Part shown: in pieces, positions 1 through 8,445 of the stretch
Position numbering within the stretch: position 1 is the stretch's first letter
How the letters are laid out: each line of letters opens with the position of its first letter
Origin: Actinomycetota bacterium
Lineage (GTDB): Bacteria > Actinomycetota > Actinomycetes > Streptosporangiales > Streptosporangiaceae
Assembly (NCBI GenBank): GCA_027314515.1
Contig: DAHVAR010000197.1
Location: 1-64,000, forward strand
Direction of reading: 5' to 3'
DNA length: 64,000 bases
The notes under the pieces: generated by a model
Seen by the model: only the letters and a program-made list of their open reading frames with translations
Databases searched by the model: none
What the model was told of the DNA's origin: nothing
Program-made: the position numbers and the translations under genes

Positions 1-960
1 CTGCCACCATCTCAGCACGCGCATCGCGCGCAGAGTCACCCAGCGAGACGACTTGCCGGCTCCGTCGTCGACATCGAACCAGACCCGACCCGGCAGGTTC
101 CGATCCAGCAGCCAGGTGCCGTCCTCCTGCCGCCGGGAACGAACGTGGTCAACTGCTTCGGCAAGCCTCTGGTCGGGTGCTGTGCCGGTCAGTGCGGCAG
201 CAGAGCGGAAATAGTCCAGTCCCCGCAGGACGTCGTAGCGCCATCGGCTGGGATGCAGGAAGTACAGGAATTCCTCGTCGGCAGGCTCACCGGTGCTGAC
301 CCGACGGAAGAGGTTACGCTCAAGCAGGTAGTGCTCGCCCGAGCTGCGCGCTGCCCGTGATCCGGGCGTGCCTCCGGTCGCTCTTTCGTACTCCACAAGC
401 CCTTCCAGCACGTTGATGGTCGTGGCGAAGGACGAGCGCACCGAGCCGTTTGCCCTGTCACAGTTCCAGCCACCGTCGTCAAGCCGCTCACCGATCAGCC
501 TGCCGACAATGGGCGAAACGTCGACTCCGAAATAGGCGCCGTCAGCAACGGTTCGGCCGTTGATGCACTCCTCGACTTCACCCTCCCAGTAAGGCTCGCC
601 GGCATGGTCCCACCGCGCGTTGACGCCGATCAACTCGACGGCTCGCTGGGCCCGGTCCGACGACGGATCGAGACCGAACTCCCGCAGTTGTGACAACGAG
701 AATGCCGTGGCCGTCCACGGCTGCCCGACTTCCTGCCACTCTCGGAAGTCGAAATCACGCGGCACGAAGGCGCCGCCCGCCCATTGCCCGTCCTCGTCCT
801 CATGTGACAGGAGCCGGGCTCCCCAGCCTTCCGTCTCCACCCTGGCCCGCTCCGCGGTCCAGTGCGACTCCGGGACATCGAGCAGGTCGCGCAGCACCTG
901 CCAGCGGATCGACGGATCGGAACGCAGAAGCCAGCCGATCACCGGGCCAGAATCAGCCAT
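1..960 (-). CDS. Squalene-cyclase/prenyltransferase-like repeat protein (3' end off window)
   Basis: An open frame runs from an ATG at 960 to the window edge without a stop, so at least 320 residues are visible and the C-terminus is missing. The N-terminus (MADSGPVIGWLLRSDPSIRW) and later segments such as DGGWNCDRANGSVRSSFATT and HPSRWRYDVLRGLDYF match the actinobacterial hypothetical family annotated as prenyltransferase/squalene oxidase repeat proteins, an alpha/alpha barrel fold with QW-like repeats. No catalytic DxDD is visible, so an enzymatic role is not supported. It is divergent from the GNAT remnant at 984; the intervening gap is only 23 bases. Confidence 0.8.
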   Translation of the reverse strand, partial: MADSGPVIGWLLRSDPSIRWQVLRDLLDVPESHWTAERARVETEGWGARLLSHEDEDGQWAGGAFVPRDFDFREWQEVGQPWTATAFSLSQLREFGLDPSSDRAQRAVELIGVNARWDHAGEPYWEGEVEECINGRTVADGAYFGVDVSPIVGRLIGERLDDGGWNCDRANGSVRSSFATTINVLEGLVEYERATGGTPGSRAARSSGEHYLLERNLFRRVSTGEPADEEFLYFLHPSRWRYDVLRGLDYFRSAAALTGTAPDQRLAEAVDHVRSRRQEDGTWLLDRNLPGRVWFDVDDGAGKSSRWVTLRAMRVLRWWQ

Positions 961-983
961 GCGGGCGAGAGTACCATTTGCCG

Positions 984-1482
984 GTGAATCGCAACCGCCG
1001 ATTTCAGCCTGAGCTGAGGATGGCCACGCTGGCAGATCTCCCGTCAATTCAGCAGGTCATCGTGGCTGCCTACGAGAAGTACCTGAGCCGCATGGACAGA
1101 CAGCCGGCACCGATGCTGCGCGACTACCGCGACGCCGTCGACGCCGGGCACCGTCTGGGTGACCGGAACGCCAGTCATCGGCCTGATCTCGGTCACCGAG
1201 GCGGACGACATGCTCCTGGTCGAAAACGTTGCCGTCCGCCCGGACCAGCAGGGGAACGGCCTCGGACGCCGGCTGATGGAATTCGCCGAAGAGCTAGCCA
1301 GGCAGCGCGGCATCGGGCGGCTGGAGCTGTACACGAACGAGGTCATGACCGAGAACCAGTTGATCTACGCCCGCCTCGGCTACCGCGTGACTGACCGGCG
1401 CGCGGAAGGTGGCTACCGGCGCATCTACATGGAGAAGGTTCTGCCAGCGGGAAGCCCGGAAGCGGGGCGTGAGGGCGGCTAG
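984..1482 (+). pseudogene. GNAT N-acetyltransferase, broken by a +1 frameshift
   Basis: The GNAT fold is read in two frames. The first frame (GTG 984 or ATG 1020) gives ATLADLPSIQQVIVAAYEKY up to about base 1148, and the second gives VWVTGTPVIGLISV, the acetyl-CoA loop RPDQQGNGLGRRL and the C-terminal NEVMTENQLIYARLGYR, ending at 1482. One extra G in the GGG run at 1146-1148 explains the switch: with one G fewer the protein reads DAVDAGTVWVTG without interruption. It is either a genuine frameshift mutation or a homopolymer sequencing error. The family acetylates small molecules or protein N-termini; the substrate is unknown. Confidence 0.75.
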
Positions 1483-1615
1483 CATCGCGCCGTGGCCTCA
1501 GCGACTGATTCTGCCCGCCCAGCGCGTCCGCAAGCTGGCCGGATTGCCGGGCCGCGACCCGGACTGGCATCCGGCGCGAGCTAGGTCGCAGTCGGCACCA
1601 GCCGGGTTGTCATTC

Positions 1616-2458
1616 TCAGTGCTGGACAGCCTGCGCCCGGGCTGCCCGCGCTCCCAGCCGTGCTCGCACGCCGAGGAAGGCGATCACGACCACGGCCAGA
1701 TAGCCCAGGTAGATCAGCAGCTGCAGCGGCGTCGGCGCGTCGCTGTAGCCGAAGAAACTGTGCAGCACGTCCCCGAACGAACTGCTCTCCGGCAGCAGCC
1801 GCGCCGAGTGCCACATCGGCACATTGAGCACCGGCAGCCAGCCGAGCTGTTGCAGGTTCTCGACCGAGTCGGCCAGCAGGCCAGCGGCGAACACCATCAG
1901 CAGCACGCCGATGACCGAGAAGAACTTCGACAGATTGAGCCTGTGGCCAAGCCGGTAGATCACGAAGGCGACCCCTAGCGCTCCGGCCAGGCCGATCAAC
2001 GCCCCGGTCAGGGCACCTGCCGTCGTGGTCGAGAAGATGATCGCCAGGGTGAACACGACGGTCTCCAGGCCCTCGCGGCCGACCGCCTGGAAGGCAAGCA
2101 GGCCGAGGCCCCACCTGGCACGGCCGTCCAGCGCGGCCTCGGCGCGCTCGCGTAGTTCCTTAGAGAGGGAACGGGCGTGCTTGCGCATCCAGAAGGTCAT
2201 ATAGGTCAGCACGGTAGCGGCGACCAGGAACGTTACAGTCTCGAAGATGGTCTGGACGCGTGAGCCGTCGTAGCTGCGGATAGTCTCGTAGGCGACCGCG
2301 CCACCTGCGGTCGCGAGCAGCAGCGCGGCCCCGACGCCGAGGAAGACGTCGCGGAAGTGGGCCCGGCGGCCGATGCGATTGAGGTAGGCCAGCAGGATCG
2401 CGACGATCATGCTGGCTTCGACTCCCTCGCGCAGGAAGATCACTAGCGTCGCAAGCAC
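1616..2458 (-). CDS. efeU: FTR1-family high-affinity iron permease (EfeU-like)
   Basis: The 280-residue protein carries the two REGxE motifs of FTR1/EfeU iron permeases, REGVEAS near residue 10 and REGLETV near residue 128, and seven or so hydrophobic segments. The family moves ferric iron across the membrane, usually with the EfeO/EfeB partners, which are not visible here. The start is a GTG with GGAGGG a few bases upstream. An IdeR/DtxR-like palindrome lies 37 bases upstream of the start, so iron repression is likely. The C-terminal tail is short and basic. Confidence 0.93.
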   Translation of the reverse strand: MLATLVIFLREGVEASMIVAILLAYLNRIGRRAHFRDVFLGVGAALLLATAGGAVAYETIRSYDGSRVQTIFETVTFLVAATVLTYMTFWMRKHARSLSKELRERAEAALDGRARWGLGLLAFQAVGREGLETVVFTLAIIFSTTTAGALTGALIGLAGALGVAFVIYRLGHRLNLSKFFSVIGVLLMVFAAGLLADSVENLQQLGWLPVLNVPMWHSARLLPESSSFGDVLHSFFGYSDAPTPLQLLIYLGYLAVVVIAFLGVRARLGARAARAQAVQH

Positions 2459-2494
2459 CCTGCGCCCTCCGGACGTCCTATTTGTCGCCTGAAC

Positions 2495-2513
2495 TTAGGT
2501 AAGGCAAGCCTAA
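2495..2513. promoter_or_regulatory. IdeR/DtxR-type iron box
   Basis: TTAGGTAAGGCAAGCCTAA matches the 19-bp DtxR/IdeR consensus at 16 of 19 positions as I recall it, and it is nearly palindromic. It sits 37 bases upstream of the GTG start of the FTR1 permease, where iron-loaded IdeR would block transcription. Confidence 0.8.
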
Positions 2514-2518
2514 TTGAT

Positions 2519-2905
2519 CCGGGTGTCCCGCGCAAAGGTACCCGCCGGAGACGGCTGTCACATTCCGGGCGGGCCATCCCCCGTACGGTGCGCCGGCGCG
2601 GGCCGCGATAACAGCCCCGCGACATCGACCCGGCCATAGTAGGCCTCGCCGGTTAGCCTGCCGGCCGCTGGGCCGTGCTGCTGAGCCTGGCATTACCGCT
2701 GGCAGACAGCGAGATTGCAATGCCCCGCAGGGCCCGGCAGTGCTCCTGGACGACCGTGAATTCCGGGCCGGCGCCACCCCGCAGGGCAATCGCATAGCCG
2801 CCTGCAGGAGACACAGCGCCAATCGCAGTCTTAACCTGGAAGCGACAGCCAGCAGGCGGCAACCTCAGGTGCGGGCTACCCGAGCGCACCAGAAGGGGGG
2901 CGGCA
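2519..2905. other. Non-coding gap between permease promoter and DUF1707 gene
   Basis: I see no convincing gene. Several short open frames on both strands have low-complexity arginine-rich translations typical of GC-rich antisense frames. The last 20 bases hold the purine-rich ribosome site for the DUF1707 gene. Confidence 0.5.
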
Positions 2906-3541
2906 GTGAGGGCGGACGACCAGATTCCTGCTGCCGCCGGCAGCCGTGGCCGGCTGAGAGCCTCCGACAGTGACCGCGAGCGCGTGCTCGACATCCTCAA
3001 GACCGCGTACGTGCAGGGCCGCCTGACCAAAGATGAGCTTGAGCTGCGGGCCGGCCAGACCCTGGCCTCGCGGACCTGGGCCGACCTGACCGCGCTGACT
3101 GCCGATATCCCTGCCTGGCCGCTCCCCCGGCCGGTGCGCAGGCCGGCCAGTCAACCGTCCAGTTCGCCAGCGCAGGCGTTCGTGAAGGCAGTCGCCTGCG
3201 TGATCATCGCGATGGCAGCCATCGCGCTGGCGGGCATGCCGGGCGCCTGGACGATGCAGGGCCCGCCAGCTCCGAGCATGACTGCCCAGGCCTGCCAGGT
3301 CTTCTATGGCTGGCAGAACCCGGTAACCCGCAACCTCGCCATGCTCAGCGTGGCGGCGGGAATGGCCAGCAGGGGATCCGATCCGGGCCTCGCTGCCGAC
3401 CTCACGGCGCTCCAGCGCGCATCCCTGCGCGCTGAGGGCTACGGCGGGCATCCGCAATCGGCGGTCGCCAGGCAAAGCGCCGCTAACCAGGTCCAAGCGG
3501 ACATCAGCCGGGTGAGCAACGACTGCGCGGCCGGCGGCTAG
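2906..3541 (+). CDS. DUF1707 (SHOCT-like) single-pass membrane protein
   Basis: The protein has 211 residues. Residues about 18-70 (RASDSDRERVLDILKTAYVQ ... LTALTADIP) match the DUF1707 domain common in actinobacteria, which has the form RxSDxDRExV...GRLTxDELxxR. One membrane helix follows at about 92-112, then an extracytoplasmic C-terminal part with two cysteines (AQACQVF and NDCAAGG) that could form a disulfide. The GTG start has an AAGGGGGG Shine-Dalgarno run. Function of the family is unknown. Confidence 0.85.
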   Translation: MRADDQIPAAAGSRGRLRASDSDRERVLDILKTAYVQGRLTKDELELRAGQTLASRTWADLTALTADIPAWPLPRPVRRPASQPSSSPAQAFVKAVACVIIAMAAIALAGMPGAWTMQGPPAPSMTAQACQVFYGWQNPVTRNLAMLSVAAGMASRGSDPGLAADLTALQRASLRAEGYGGHPQSAVARQSAANQVQADISRVSNDCAAGG

Positions 3542-3604
3542 CGGCGCCGGCAAGCTGGGCAGTTCCGGCAATTTCCCCAGCCGGCACGGATGATCTTCAT
3601 GGAT

Positions 3605-3640
3605 GTGACCAAACTGTCGCTATAGCAACAGTAACTTCAC
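3605..3640. terminator. Palindrome between convergent genes, probable bidirectional terminator
   Basis: GTGA at 3605-3608 faces TCAC at 3637-3640, and inside them ACTGTcGCTATAGCaACAGT (3613-3632) is an inverted repeat with one mismatched pair. It lies in the 126-bp space between the convergent DUF1707 and sulfotransferase genes. No U-run follows, as is common for actinobacterial hairpins. Confidence 0.5.
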
Positions 3641-3667
3641 AACGATCATGGAAGCGGCGCCCGCTGC

Positions 3668-4849
3668 CTAACCGCGCGAGTCCCCGCCGAACCGCTCGTC
3701 GACCTGCTCGCCGGTAAGCCCGAAGTCGGCTAGCGAGTACCGGTGAGCTGGCTTGCTGGCGCTGCCCGCTGCCTCGCCGTGCAGCGCGCTGATGGCGGCC
3801 GCGGCCGCTTCGCTGTAGTCACGTCCGAAGTACCGGTACACCGACGCCACGGTGCCGACCGGGTCGCCCGTGAAGTCGGCGTAGTCGACGTCCAGGAACT
3901 GTGCCGGACTGTACCTCGCCCGCGCGGCCCGGAATACCTCCAGGCCGCGTGCCCACAGCTCGATCTGGCCGGCCCCGATGACCTTCCCGCGGAACGTGGC
4001 CGACCAGCCTTCGGTGGCCTGCGCGGCGAGCGAGCACATGGACCCGATCACCGCCCGCGGCTCGCGGTGCGTCTGGATGACCAGCGCGTCCGGGTAGACC
4101 GCCATGATCGCGTCCAGCGAGAACAGGTGGCTAGGGTTTTTCAGCACCCACCGGCGAGTGTCATTCAGCCCGATCAGCTGCAGGTTCCGCCGGTGCCTGC
4201 GGAACGAGCCGGTCCAGTCCTGCCCGGCCAGCCACGCCGAGTACGACGGCACGTGCGCCAGGCACTCATAGGACACCGAGCGCAGTGTCTGGCGCAGCAG
4301 TTGCCAGCATTCCTCCACGGTGTCGGCGGCGATGTAATGGACGCCCATGAACTCGGGATGCTCGACGTGATGCTGCCGGTACCCCGCCTGGATGTGCTGG
4401 AAGACCGGGTTGGCCGCCCAGGTGTCCCGCGGCGGACGCGGCTGCGGCCACTCGGTCAGCCACAGTTCCAGGCCCTGGTGGCCGGGGTCGGCGGTGAGCA
4501 GTCGGTGCAGCGCCGTCGTCCCGCTCCGGGGCAGGCCGGTGACGAAGATCGGCCGGTCGATGGCGACCGCGGCGTGCTCGGGATTGGCGGCCCAGGCCGC
4601 GTTGGCGACCAGGCGGGCGCCGAGCGCGCCGCGGAGCCCGACTCTGGCGGCCTTCTGCCCGAGCGGGGTCAGGTCCGCCTCCGCGGCGTAGGACTCCAGT
4701 AGCACCGCGAGCCCGTCAGTGTAGTCGTCCGCGCCGAAGTCGGTCAGCCCGGTCAGCCGGGACGCGGACGCGCGCAGGTCCGCGACGGTGCCGACCCCGT
4801 CTCGGCGAGCACCGTCCCGCGGCCTGCTGTCCTGCCCAGTCCCGGCCAC
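3668..4849 (-). CDS. Sulfotransferase family protein
   Basis: The frame contains the PAPS-binding 5'-phosphosulfate loop FVTGLPRSGTTALHRLL and a 3'-phosphate-binding segment THREPRAVIGSM, typical of the Sulfotransfer_3 family found in mycobacteria and related actinomycetes. The open frame extends further upstream, but it then overlaps the SDR gene; the GTG at 4849, just after the SDR stop at 4858, gives a 393-residue protein of normal length. Tight spacing suggests co-transcription with the SDR. The acceptor (alcohol, lipid or sterol) cannot be told from sequence; some family members may not be true sulfotransferases. Confidence 0.85.
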   Translation of the reverse strand: MAGTGQDSRPRDGARRDGVGTVADLRASASRLTGLTDFGADDYTDGLAVLLESYAAEADLTPLGQKAARVGLRGALGARLVANAAWAANPEHAAVAIDRPIFVTGLPRSGTTALHRLLTADPGHQGLELWLTEWPQPRPPRDTWAANPVFQHIQAGYRQHHVEHPEFMGVHYIAADTVEECWQLLRQTLRSVSYECLAHVPSYSAWLAGQDWTGSFRRHRRNLQLIGLNDTRRWVLKNPSHLFSLDAIMAVYPDALVIQTHREPRAVIGSMCSLAAQATEGWSATFRGKVIGAGQIELWARGLEVFRAARARYSPAQFLDVDYADFTGDPVGTVASVYRYFGRDYSEAAAAAISALHGEAAGSASKPAHRYSLADFGLTGEQVDERFGGDSRG

Positions 4850-4857
4850 CGGCGCGC

Positions 4858-5637
4858 TCAGTGGTGGTACTCGCCGCAGTTGACGTCCAGGCACTGCCCG
4901 GTAATGGCACGGGCCAGCGGCGAGGCGAGGAACAGCACCGCATCGGCGATCTCGTCCGGCTCGGGCAACCGCCGCAAGTCGATGTTCGCCGCCGTTTCCC
5001 GGTAGATCTGATCGGCGTCGACGCCGCGCTTGCGGGCCAGGTAGCCGAAGTACCACTTCAGCGACTCGCCCCAGATATGACCGGGAGCGACGGAGTTCAC
5101 CCGGATGCCGCGGGGGCCGAGTTCGGTGGCCAGGCTCTGCGCCATCGCCAGCAGCGCCGCCTTGGCCATCTTGTACGGACCCATCGTGGGCTGGGAAAAC
5201 CTGACGACCATCGAGTTGACCATCACGACCGAACCCTTGCTGGCCGCCAGCGCGGGGATGAACAGCCTGGTCAGCCGCAGCGCCGAGATCACGTTGTCGC
5301 TGAAACCGGCCTGCACGGCGGCCAGGTCGACTTTGCCCAGGTCGGCAATGGGCGGCATCACCAGCGCGTTGTGCACCAGCGCGTCGACCCGGCCGAACTC
5401 CTCCAGGCAGGCCGCGGCAAGCCGCTGGGCATCTTCCTCGACCGTCATGTCGGTTGGCACCACCAGCGCCCGGCGGCCGAGTTCCTTGATCTGTCCGGCG
5501 ACGTCCTCGAGCCGGGACGCGGTCCGGGCGGCGAGCACGACGTCGGCGCCGGCCGCCGCGCCGCGCACCGCGATCTGGCGGCCGAGGTCAGGGCCCACTC
5601 CCGAGACGACGAGCACCTTATCGTGCAGGTACATCAC
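4858..5637 (-). CDS. SDR-family NAD(P)-dependent oxidoreductase
   Basis: This is a classical short-chain dehydrogenase of 259 residues. The nucleotide loop is VSGVGPDLGRQIA near residue 11, the catalytic serine lies in VMVNSMVVRFS and the YxxxK pair in GPYKMAKAALLAM. The NxxG helix (HNALV) is slightly changed from NNAG. It probably oxidises or reduces an alcohol/ketone on the same substrate handled by the sulfotransferase 8 bases downstream. The start is ATG at 5637 with a second ATG codon next to it. Confidence 0.9.
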   Translation of the reverse strand: MMYLHDKVLVVSGVGPDLGRQIAVRGAAAGADVVLAARTASRLEDVAGQIKELGRRALVVPTDMTVEEDAQRLAAACLEEFGRVDALVHNALVMPPIADLGKVDLAAVQAGFSDNVISALRLTRLFIPALAASKGSVVMVNSMVVRFSQPTMGPYKMAKAALLAMAQSLATELGPRGIRVNSVAPGHIWGESLKWYFGYLARKRGVDADQIYRETAANIDLRRLPEPDEIADAVLFLASPLARAITGQCLDVNCGEYHH

Positions 5638-5666
5638 AGCTCCCGAACATGATCACGAAGACTTTC

Positions 5667-5713
5667 CGTCGCCGGCGACGACTTCTTTACCTGTTGGCCC
5701 GACATCAGCCAAC
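5667..5713. terminator. Palindrome and hairpin between DUF1214 gene end and SDR start
   Basis: CGTCGCCGGCGACG (5667-5680) is a perfect 14-bp palindrome, and GTTGGC (5693-5698) pairs with GCCAAC (5708-5713). The second hairpin lies immediately after the DUF1214 stop at 5715 on the minus strand, so it may terminate that transcript; the palindrome lies 30 bp before the SDR start and could instead be an operator. Confidence 0.4.
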
Positions 5714-5714
5714 C

Positions 5715-6911
5715 TCAGCCCGCCATCCGGTCCGCCACAGCCGCCTGCCGCGCCGCGATGCGCGCGCGATATTCCTGCGTACTGATCCGCGACCTGTCGT
5801 GATACGGCAGCAGCTCCGGCAGCCGGGCGAACTCCACCACCTCGGCCGCCGGCCCGTCCGCCTCCGTGAGGTCCCTGGTCAGCCGCTGCCAGCGAAGCTG
5901 CACGTAGCCGCGGGTCCGCCCGGTGAGCTCAAGCCAGTTCGCCACGCCAGGATCGCGCTCGGTGATCACGAACCGCAGCATGCCGTCCGGGTCGGCGCGG
6001 GCCTGATCGGCGGTGAGGCTGGTCTGGTGGTTGATGTAGTCAAGCGAGATGTACCACTGGCTGCCGAGTTGGATGCCCTGGTAGGGCGCCACGTCCCGGT
6101 CGGCCGCGGGTACCGTCACGATCATCGCCTGGTCGGGGCTGAGGTCGAAGTGGCCGACCGAGGAGAACTGGGTGGCCAGGCCCCCCGGCGTCCGGCGCGG
6201 CGGCGTCAGCGTGTTCACCGGCTCGGTCAGGTAGAACCATTCCGGGAAGGCCAGGAACGTCCGCAGCCGGGACAGCAGTATCTTGCCCGCGACCCGGTAG
6301 CGCTTGGCCAGCAGCGCCTCGTCAGGCGGCGGCGGCGCGGCACCGACCTTGTCCGCCCGCTGTATCCGCAGCGTGCCGCGCCGCTCCCTGGCCCAGTCAC
6401 TGTAGACCTCGCGGACTGCCAGCATCGCCGAGCCAGGCCCGAGCGTGACATAGCTGGCCGGCCCGCCAGATCCCGGCCGGGCAGCCGGCTTGCGCGGGCC
6501 GAGGCGCAGCCCGAACGAGCCGTCCGGGGAGATCTGCAAGCTGCGGTCGTCGAACGCGGTCAGGCTGTCCGGCACTTGCACCGGTGAGTAGTCGCCATTG
6601 AGTACCTGGAAGCTGAGGTCGGTTGTCGTCCCGCGCTGCCCGGTGACGATGTACTCGGCGTCGTCGCGCAGGTATGCGTGCAGGTACAGCGTGTCCGGGT
6701 TGTCGAGGCCCAGCTTGGTGTACGGCCCGGTGGACTGGACGAAGTACGGGAAGTCGCGCTGGTAGGCCCAGGCCAGGTGCAGCGAGGCCTGGATGCTGCC
6801 GGCCAGGTAGTCATAGCCTTCGGCCAGGTCCTGATCGGTGCGGACGTGCGGCGCGGTGGCGATGATCTTCTCGGCCTCGGCGACCGCCTCGGCGAACGAC
6901 TGGGTTAGCAC
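5715..6911 (-). CDS. DUF1214 domain protein
   Basis: The middle and C-terminal parts match DUF1214, with N-terminal ASLHLAWAYQRDFPYF and GLDNPDTLYLHAYLRDDAEY, then LQISPDGSFGLRLGP and MLAVREVYSDWAR. The best start is the GTG at 6911, eight bases after the stop of the NTF2-like gene with GAGG upstream, giving 398 residues; the longer open frame overlaps that gene. No signal peptide is visible. The biochemical function of DUF1214 is not known; in actinomycetes it often sits near lipid or steroid catabolic genes, which fits its neighbours here. Confidence 0.78.
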   Translation of the reverse strand: MLTQSFAEAVAEAEKIIATAPHVRTDQDLAEGYDYLAGSIQASLHLAWAYQRDFPYFVQSTGPYTKLGLDNPDTLYLHAYLRDDAEYIVTGQRGTTTDLSFQVLNGDYSPVQVPDSLTAFDDRSLQISPDGSFGLRLGPRKPAARPGSGGPASYVTLGPGSAMLAVREVYSDWARERRGTLRIQRADKVGAAPPPPDEALLAKRYRVAGKILLSRLRTFLAFPEWFYLTEPVNTLTPPRRTPGGLATQFSSVGHFDLSPDQAMIVTVPAADRDVAPYQGIQLGSQWYISLDYINHQTSLTADQARADPDGMLRFVITERDPGVANWLELTGRTRGYVQLRWQRLTRDLTEADGPAAEVVEFARLPELLPYHDRSRISTQEYRARIAARQAAVADRMAG

Positions 6912-6918
6912 GGCGACC

Positions 6919-7401
6919 TCAGCTGACCTGCTTGCGCGCCCACATATTGCCGGTGAAGCGCAGCGACGGGGTGTCGTCAAGCGAGCACATGGTCTCGTAG
7001 ATCCGCTGGTAACCGGTATGCGATATGCGCCACTGGCCATCCGCGCCGCGCTCGTAAGTGTCCTCGTAGAACGCGGCTCCCTTGATCAGCACTCGGTGCT
7101 CGGTGGCGATGACGGTGTCCTCGAACGACCACGTTCCCGATGCCTTATCGCCGTCGATCTTGATCTCTGGCTGCCCGCAGCGGTGCACGGTGATGATCTC
7201 CGGCCCGAGGCTCCGGCGCAGGTAGCCGACGATGTCGTCGCGGCCGCGCAGGTTCAGCGGGCGGCCCGCCGCGTGCGTCCCGTAGTCGGCGCTGGCAGCC
7301 GCGGTGAACACGTCCGCGATCTCGTCCCACAGCTTCAGGTCGACGCACCGCAGGTACCGGTACTTCACCTGACGGATCTCTTCCAGCGCGGCAAGGTCCA
7401 T
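6919..7401 (-). CDS. NTF2-like / SnoaL-like protein
   Basis: The 160-residue protein begins MDLAALEEIRQVKYRYLRCV and contains the cone-shaped NTF2 fold signature KYRYLRCVDLKLWDEIADVF, then GRDDIVGYLRR and WRISHTGYQRIYETM. ATG 7401 is preceded by GGAGG at good distance, so the much longer open frame is not the gene. Members are isomerases, dehydratases or ligand binders acting on polycyclic or steroid substrates. It is the promoter-proximal gene of the minus-strand run that continues through DUF1214, the SDR and the sulfotransferase. Confidence 0.88.
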   Translation of the reverse strand: MDLAALEEIRQVKYRYLRCVDLKLWDEIADVFTAAASADYGTHAAGRPLNLRGRDDIVGYLRRSLGPEIITVHRCGQPEIKIDGDKASGTWSFEDTVIATEHRVLIKGAAFYEDTYERGADGQWRISHTGYQRIYETMCSLDDTPSLRFTGNMWARKQVS

Positions 7402-7524
7402 GTCGTCCCGCCTCCGGATCTGATTGACTTCCAACTGCAAACAAGAACACGTTCTACTCCAGCCGGTCAACCCGTGCGCGCTCACTTGCGGGCTCGGCAG
7501 CCGGCTGACCTCGCCGGAGGTTAG

Positions 7525-8403
7525 GTGCGCTTCTGCTACGCAGAGTCGATGACGGACCCGTCCTATTACGCGCCGCTGGCCACCGCGGCGGAGGACGCCG
7601 GGTACGACTCGATGGTGATCCCCGACAGCATCTGCTACCCGGCGCAATCCGACAGCGCCTACCCGTTCAGCCCCGACGGCAGCCGCGAGTTCCTGGAGGA
7701 CAAGCCGTTCCTTGAGCCGTTCTCGCTGATCCCCTTCCTCGCGGCGGTGACGCACCGCCTGAGGTTCATCACGTTCGTGCTCAAGCTGCCGGTCCGTCAT
7801 CCGGTGCTGGTTGCCAAGCAGGTCACCTCGACCGCGGTGCTGACCGGTAACCGGCTGGTTCTGGGCGTGGGCTCCAGTCCGTGGCGGGAGGACTACGACG
7901 TGCTCGGCGTGCCGTGGCAGCGGCGCGGACAGCGGATGGACGAGTCGCTGGCCATCCTGCGCGGCCTGTCGGCGGGCGGGTACTTCGAGTTCCACGGCCA
8001 GCTGTACGACATCCCGGCCATCAAGCTGGCGCCGGTCCCGACCGCGCCGGTGCCGGTGCTCATCGGCGGTCATGGCGAAGCGGCGCTGCGCCGGGCCGCG
8101 GCGTCCGGCGACGGCTGGCTGCACGGCGGCGGCGACCCGGCCGACCTGCCCGGCCTGCTGACCCGGCTGGCCGGGCTGCGCGCCGAGTACGGGACTGCGG
8201 CCCGTCCGTTCGAGGTGCACGTGATCTCAGCCGGCGCCTACTCACCGGATGGCATCGCCAAGCTGGCGGATCAGGGGGTCACCGATGTCATCGTCGGCTT
8301 CCGCTGGCCGTACCAGGCCGGCCCGGACACCCAGCCGCTGCAGTCCAAGCTGGACAGCCTGCGCAAGTACGCCGACGACGTGATTGCCCGTTCCCGGTCG
8401 TGA
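7525..8403 (+). CDS. LLM-class (probably F420-dependent) oxidoreductase
   Basis: The 292-residue TIM-barrel protein starts with GTG 7525 after GGAGG at 7516. Luciferase-like features include AAEDAGYDSMVIPDS near the N-terminus, AVLTGNRLVLGVGSSPW in the middle and VPVLIGGHGEAALRRAA further on. Such proteins use F420H2 or FMN to oxidise or reduce aldehydes, alcohols or lipids. It is divergent from the NTF2/DUF1214/SDR/sulfotransferase run with a 123-bp shared promoter region, so the five genes may act on the same substrate. Confidence 0.9.
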   Translation: MRFCYAESMTDPSYYAPLATAAEDAGYDSMVIPDSICYPAQSDSAYPFSPDGSREFLEDKPFLEPFSLIPFLAAVTHRLRFITFVLKLPVRHPVLVAKQVTSTAVLTGNRLVLGVGSSPWREDYDVLGVPWQRRGQRMDESLAILRGLSAGGYFEFHGQLYDIPAIKLAPVPTAPVPVLIGGHGEAALRRAAASGDGWLHGGGDPADLPGLLTRLAGLRAEYGTAARPFEVHVISAGAYSPDGIAKLADQGVTDVIVGFRWPYQAGPDTQPLQSKLDSLRKYADDVIARSRS

Positions 8404-8445
8404 TCCTTCGGGGTACGCAGGTGCTGGCAGGCACGGCCCGCCGGG

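Noticed and set aside
2653-3030. 125-codon minus-strand frame in the gap before the DUF1707 gene
   Set aside because: Part overlaps the DUF1707 start region and the translation resembles no family I know; too weak to call a gene.
6919-8220. 433-residue reading of the NTF2-like gene
   Set aside because: The extra N-terminal 270 residues are antisense to the LLM gene; ATG 7401 with GGAGG gives the normal family length.
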